From positions 1,054,001 to 1,118,000 of the forward strand of contig CP007053.1 of assembly GCA_000242935.3 (NCBI GenBank): 64,000 bases of DNA, read 5' to 3'. Source of the DNA: Opitutaceae bacterium TAV5 (GTDB taxonomy: Bacteria; Verrucomicrobiota; Verrucomicrobiia; Opitutales; Opitutaceae). Of the stretch, positions 62,762 to 64,000 are shown in pieces. Position 1 is the first letter of the stretch. Every line of letters begins with the position of its first letter. Below the pieces are notes generated by a model, which was not told where the DNA came from, did no database searches, and saw only the letters and a program-made list of their open reading frames with translations. The translations under genes were made by a program, and so were the position numbers.

Positions 62762-64000
62762 GCGAAAAAACTACAGACAGCAGCGTCGGCAAGAGCGCCG
62801 GCGGCAATGCCGCCCGCGTCTCTCCGGCACGGGTCGCAATTATCGGCATGGGCGGCTTCGCCGGTGTCCACCAGAACGCGCTGGTGAAGCTCGAGGAGCT
62901 CGGCCAGGCGCGGCTCGTCGCCACCTGCGACCCGCGTCCCGAGGCCTTCGCGAACGAGCAGGAGCGCTGGCGTTTCGCGGCCCGCGGCGTGCGTGTTTTT
63001 GGCGATTACCGCGAGTTGCTCGATGCCTGCGGCGCGGAGCTCGACCTGATTGTCATCCCCACGCCGATCTCGCTCCACGCCGAGATGCACCGCGCCGCCG
63101 TCGAGCGCGGCATCCCCGTCTATCTCGAAAAACCGCCCTCCCTCGATCCCGCCGAGCTCGAGTCGATGATCGCCACCGATCGCGCCGCGAAAAAGGCCAC
63201 CCTGGTCGGCTTCAATTTCATCATCGAAAAACCCCGCGCCGCGCTCAAGCAGCGCATCCTCGCCGGCGAGTTCGGCGCGCTCACCGACGTGCGCCTCCTC
63301 GCGCAATGGCCGCGCACCGCCGCCTATTTTTCGCGCAACAACTGGGCCGCCCGCCTCCGCACGCCCGACGGCCGCCTGCTGCTCGACTCGTGTTTCGGCA
63401 ACGCCATGGCGCACTACGTGCACAACACCCTTTACTGGGCCGGCCCCGCCGCCGTGCTCGACTGGGCGCGGCTCGCGCAGGTGAAGGCCGAGCTTTACCG
63501 CGGCAACGAAATCGAGGGCACCGACACGTTTTTCACGCAGGCCGTCACGGCGACCGGCGCCACGATCCGCATCGCGCTCACGCATGCCTGCCCGGAGCCG
63601 CACATCCACCACGAGACCATCGTCCTCGAAAAAGCCCGCATCCGCTACGTAGTGGGTTCGCATTACGAAATCGTCCGGAACGACGGCCGCACCGAGCGCC
63701 AGACGCTCCCGCCCTTCGACACGCTGGTGGAGAACCACCTCGAATATTACCGTTACCTGCGCGGCGAGCTCGACCGCCCCGCGACGCGTCTGGAAGACAG
63801 CCGCGCCTTCGTGCATTTCAACGGTCTCTCGTATGTCGCAAGCGGCGAGATCACCACGATCCCGGCCGCGGCGCGGCATTTCGTGCGCAACGAGAAGGAC
63901 CAGCGCGACTATCTCAACGTGACCGGGCTGGCCGGCGCGATGCAGACCTTTCTCGACGAAGGCCGCTGGCCGAGCGAGACCTGCGGCTGGCCGCGGCAGC
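62758..64000 (+). CDS. Gfo/Idh/MocA-family oxidoreductase, 3' end cut off by the window
   Basis: 414 residues are visible and the frame is still open at base 64000. The NAD(P)-binding GMGGFAGVHQNA lies near residue 35, followed by VATCDPRP and the family landmark VYLEKPPS. The C-terminal domain contains DSCFGNAMAHYVHNTL with a catalytic-type His. Members oxidise or reduce sugars and inositols, often nucleotide-linked. ATGA coupling to kdsD suggests a shared surface-polysaccharide role. Confidence 0.88.
   Translation, partial: MSEKTTDSSVGKSAGGNAARVSPARVAIIGMGGFAGVHQNALVKLEELGQARLVATCDPRPEAFANEQERWRFAARGVRVFGDYRELLDACGAELDLIVIPTPISLHAEMHRAAVERGIPVYLEKPPSLDPAELESMIATDRAAKKATLVGFNFIIEKPRAALKQRILAGEFGALTDVRLLAQWPRTAAYFSRNNWAARLRTPDGRLLLDSCFGNAMAHYVHNTLYWAGPAAVLDWARLAQVKAELYRGNEIEGTDTFFTQAVTATGATIRIALTHACPEPHIHHETIVLEKARIRYVVGSHYEIVRNDGRTERQTLPPFDTLVENHLEYYRYLRGELDRPATRLEDSRAFVHFNGLSYVASGEITTIPAAARHFVRNEKDQRDYLNVTGLAGAMQTFLDEGRWPSETCGWPRQ

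Overview
The window looks like a chromosome segment of a G+C-rich verrucomicrobium, most likely Opitutaceae. This is inferred from PEP-CTERM proteins, a paralogous set of prepilin-type proteins with [10 protein letters not shown] leaders, several LacI regulators next to polysaccharide lyases and hydrolases, and dense palindromic repeats. No rRNA, tRNA or CRISPR array was seen.

Region 1 (1-16.2 kb) is an exopolysaccharide locus, almost all on the minus strand and visibly A+T-rich between about 5 and 16.2 kb. Read from the EpsI-like gene it contains a DXD glycosyltransferase, a Wzx-like flippase, a nucleotidyltransferase coupled to a phosphofructokinase-like enzyme, two further glycosyltransferases, a Wzy-like polymerase, two GT4 transferases, a WcaF-like acetyltransferase, another GT4 transferase, an NAD-dependent epimerase and a WcaJ-like initiating sugar transferase. 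A cut-off beta-helix protein converges on it.

Region 2 (16.2-24.3 kb) mixes UDP-sugar genes with toxin-antitoxin-like modules. ugd and a UDP-glucuronate decarboxylase would make UDP-glucuronate and UDP-xylose. Between and beside them are a split PIN toxin with two small antitoxin-like genes, an AbiEii-like pair and a DUF6036-like nucleotidyltransferase pair. A 3' fragment of ugd and a nearly identical 493-bp direct repeat mark past duplication or insertion. A GbsR/MarR-type regulator follows.

Region 3 (24.3-44.5 kb) is G+C-rich core-like DNA: a secreted protein of unknown function, a double creatininase-like protein, a giant tandem UvrA-like ATPase, a flavin disulfide oxidoreductase, a hydrolase, KDPG aldolase, a prepilin-like protein, a DUF481 outer-membrane protein, a SpoU-type RNA methyltransferase, a response regulator lacking the usual phospho-acceptor Asp, and an MsbA-like ABC exporter. 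Several repeat families lie between the genes and, in frame, inside uvrA, ugd and the creatininase gene.

Region 4 (44.5-61.7 kb) is a polysaccharide-utilisation and surface-protein region. Its main pattern is LacI regulator, prepilin-like protein, PEP-CTERM protein, polysaccharide lyase, seen twice in the same order, plus a third LacI/prepilin pair beside a GH10 xylanase. A near-perfect palindrome overlapping one LacI start codon is a good operator candidate. The window ends with a LysM lipoprotein, a KdsD-like isomerase and a truncated Gfo/Idh/MocA oxidoreductase.
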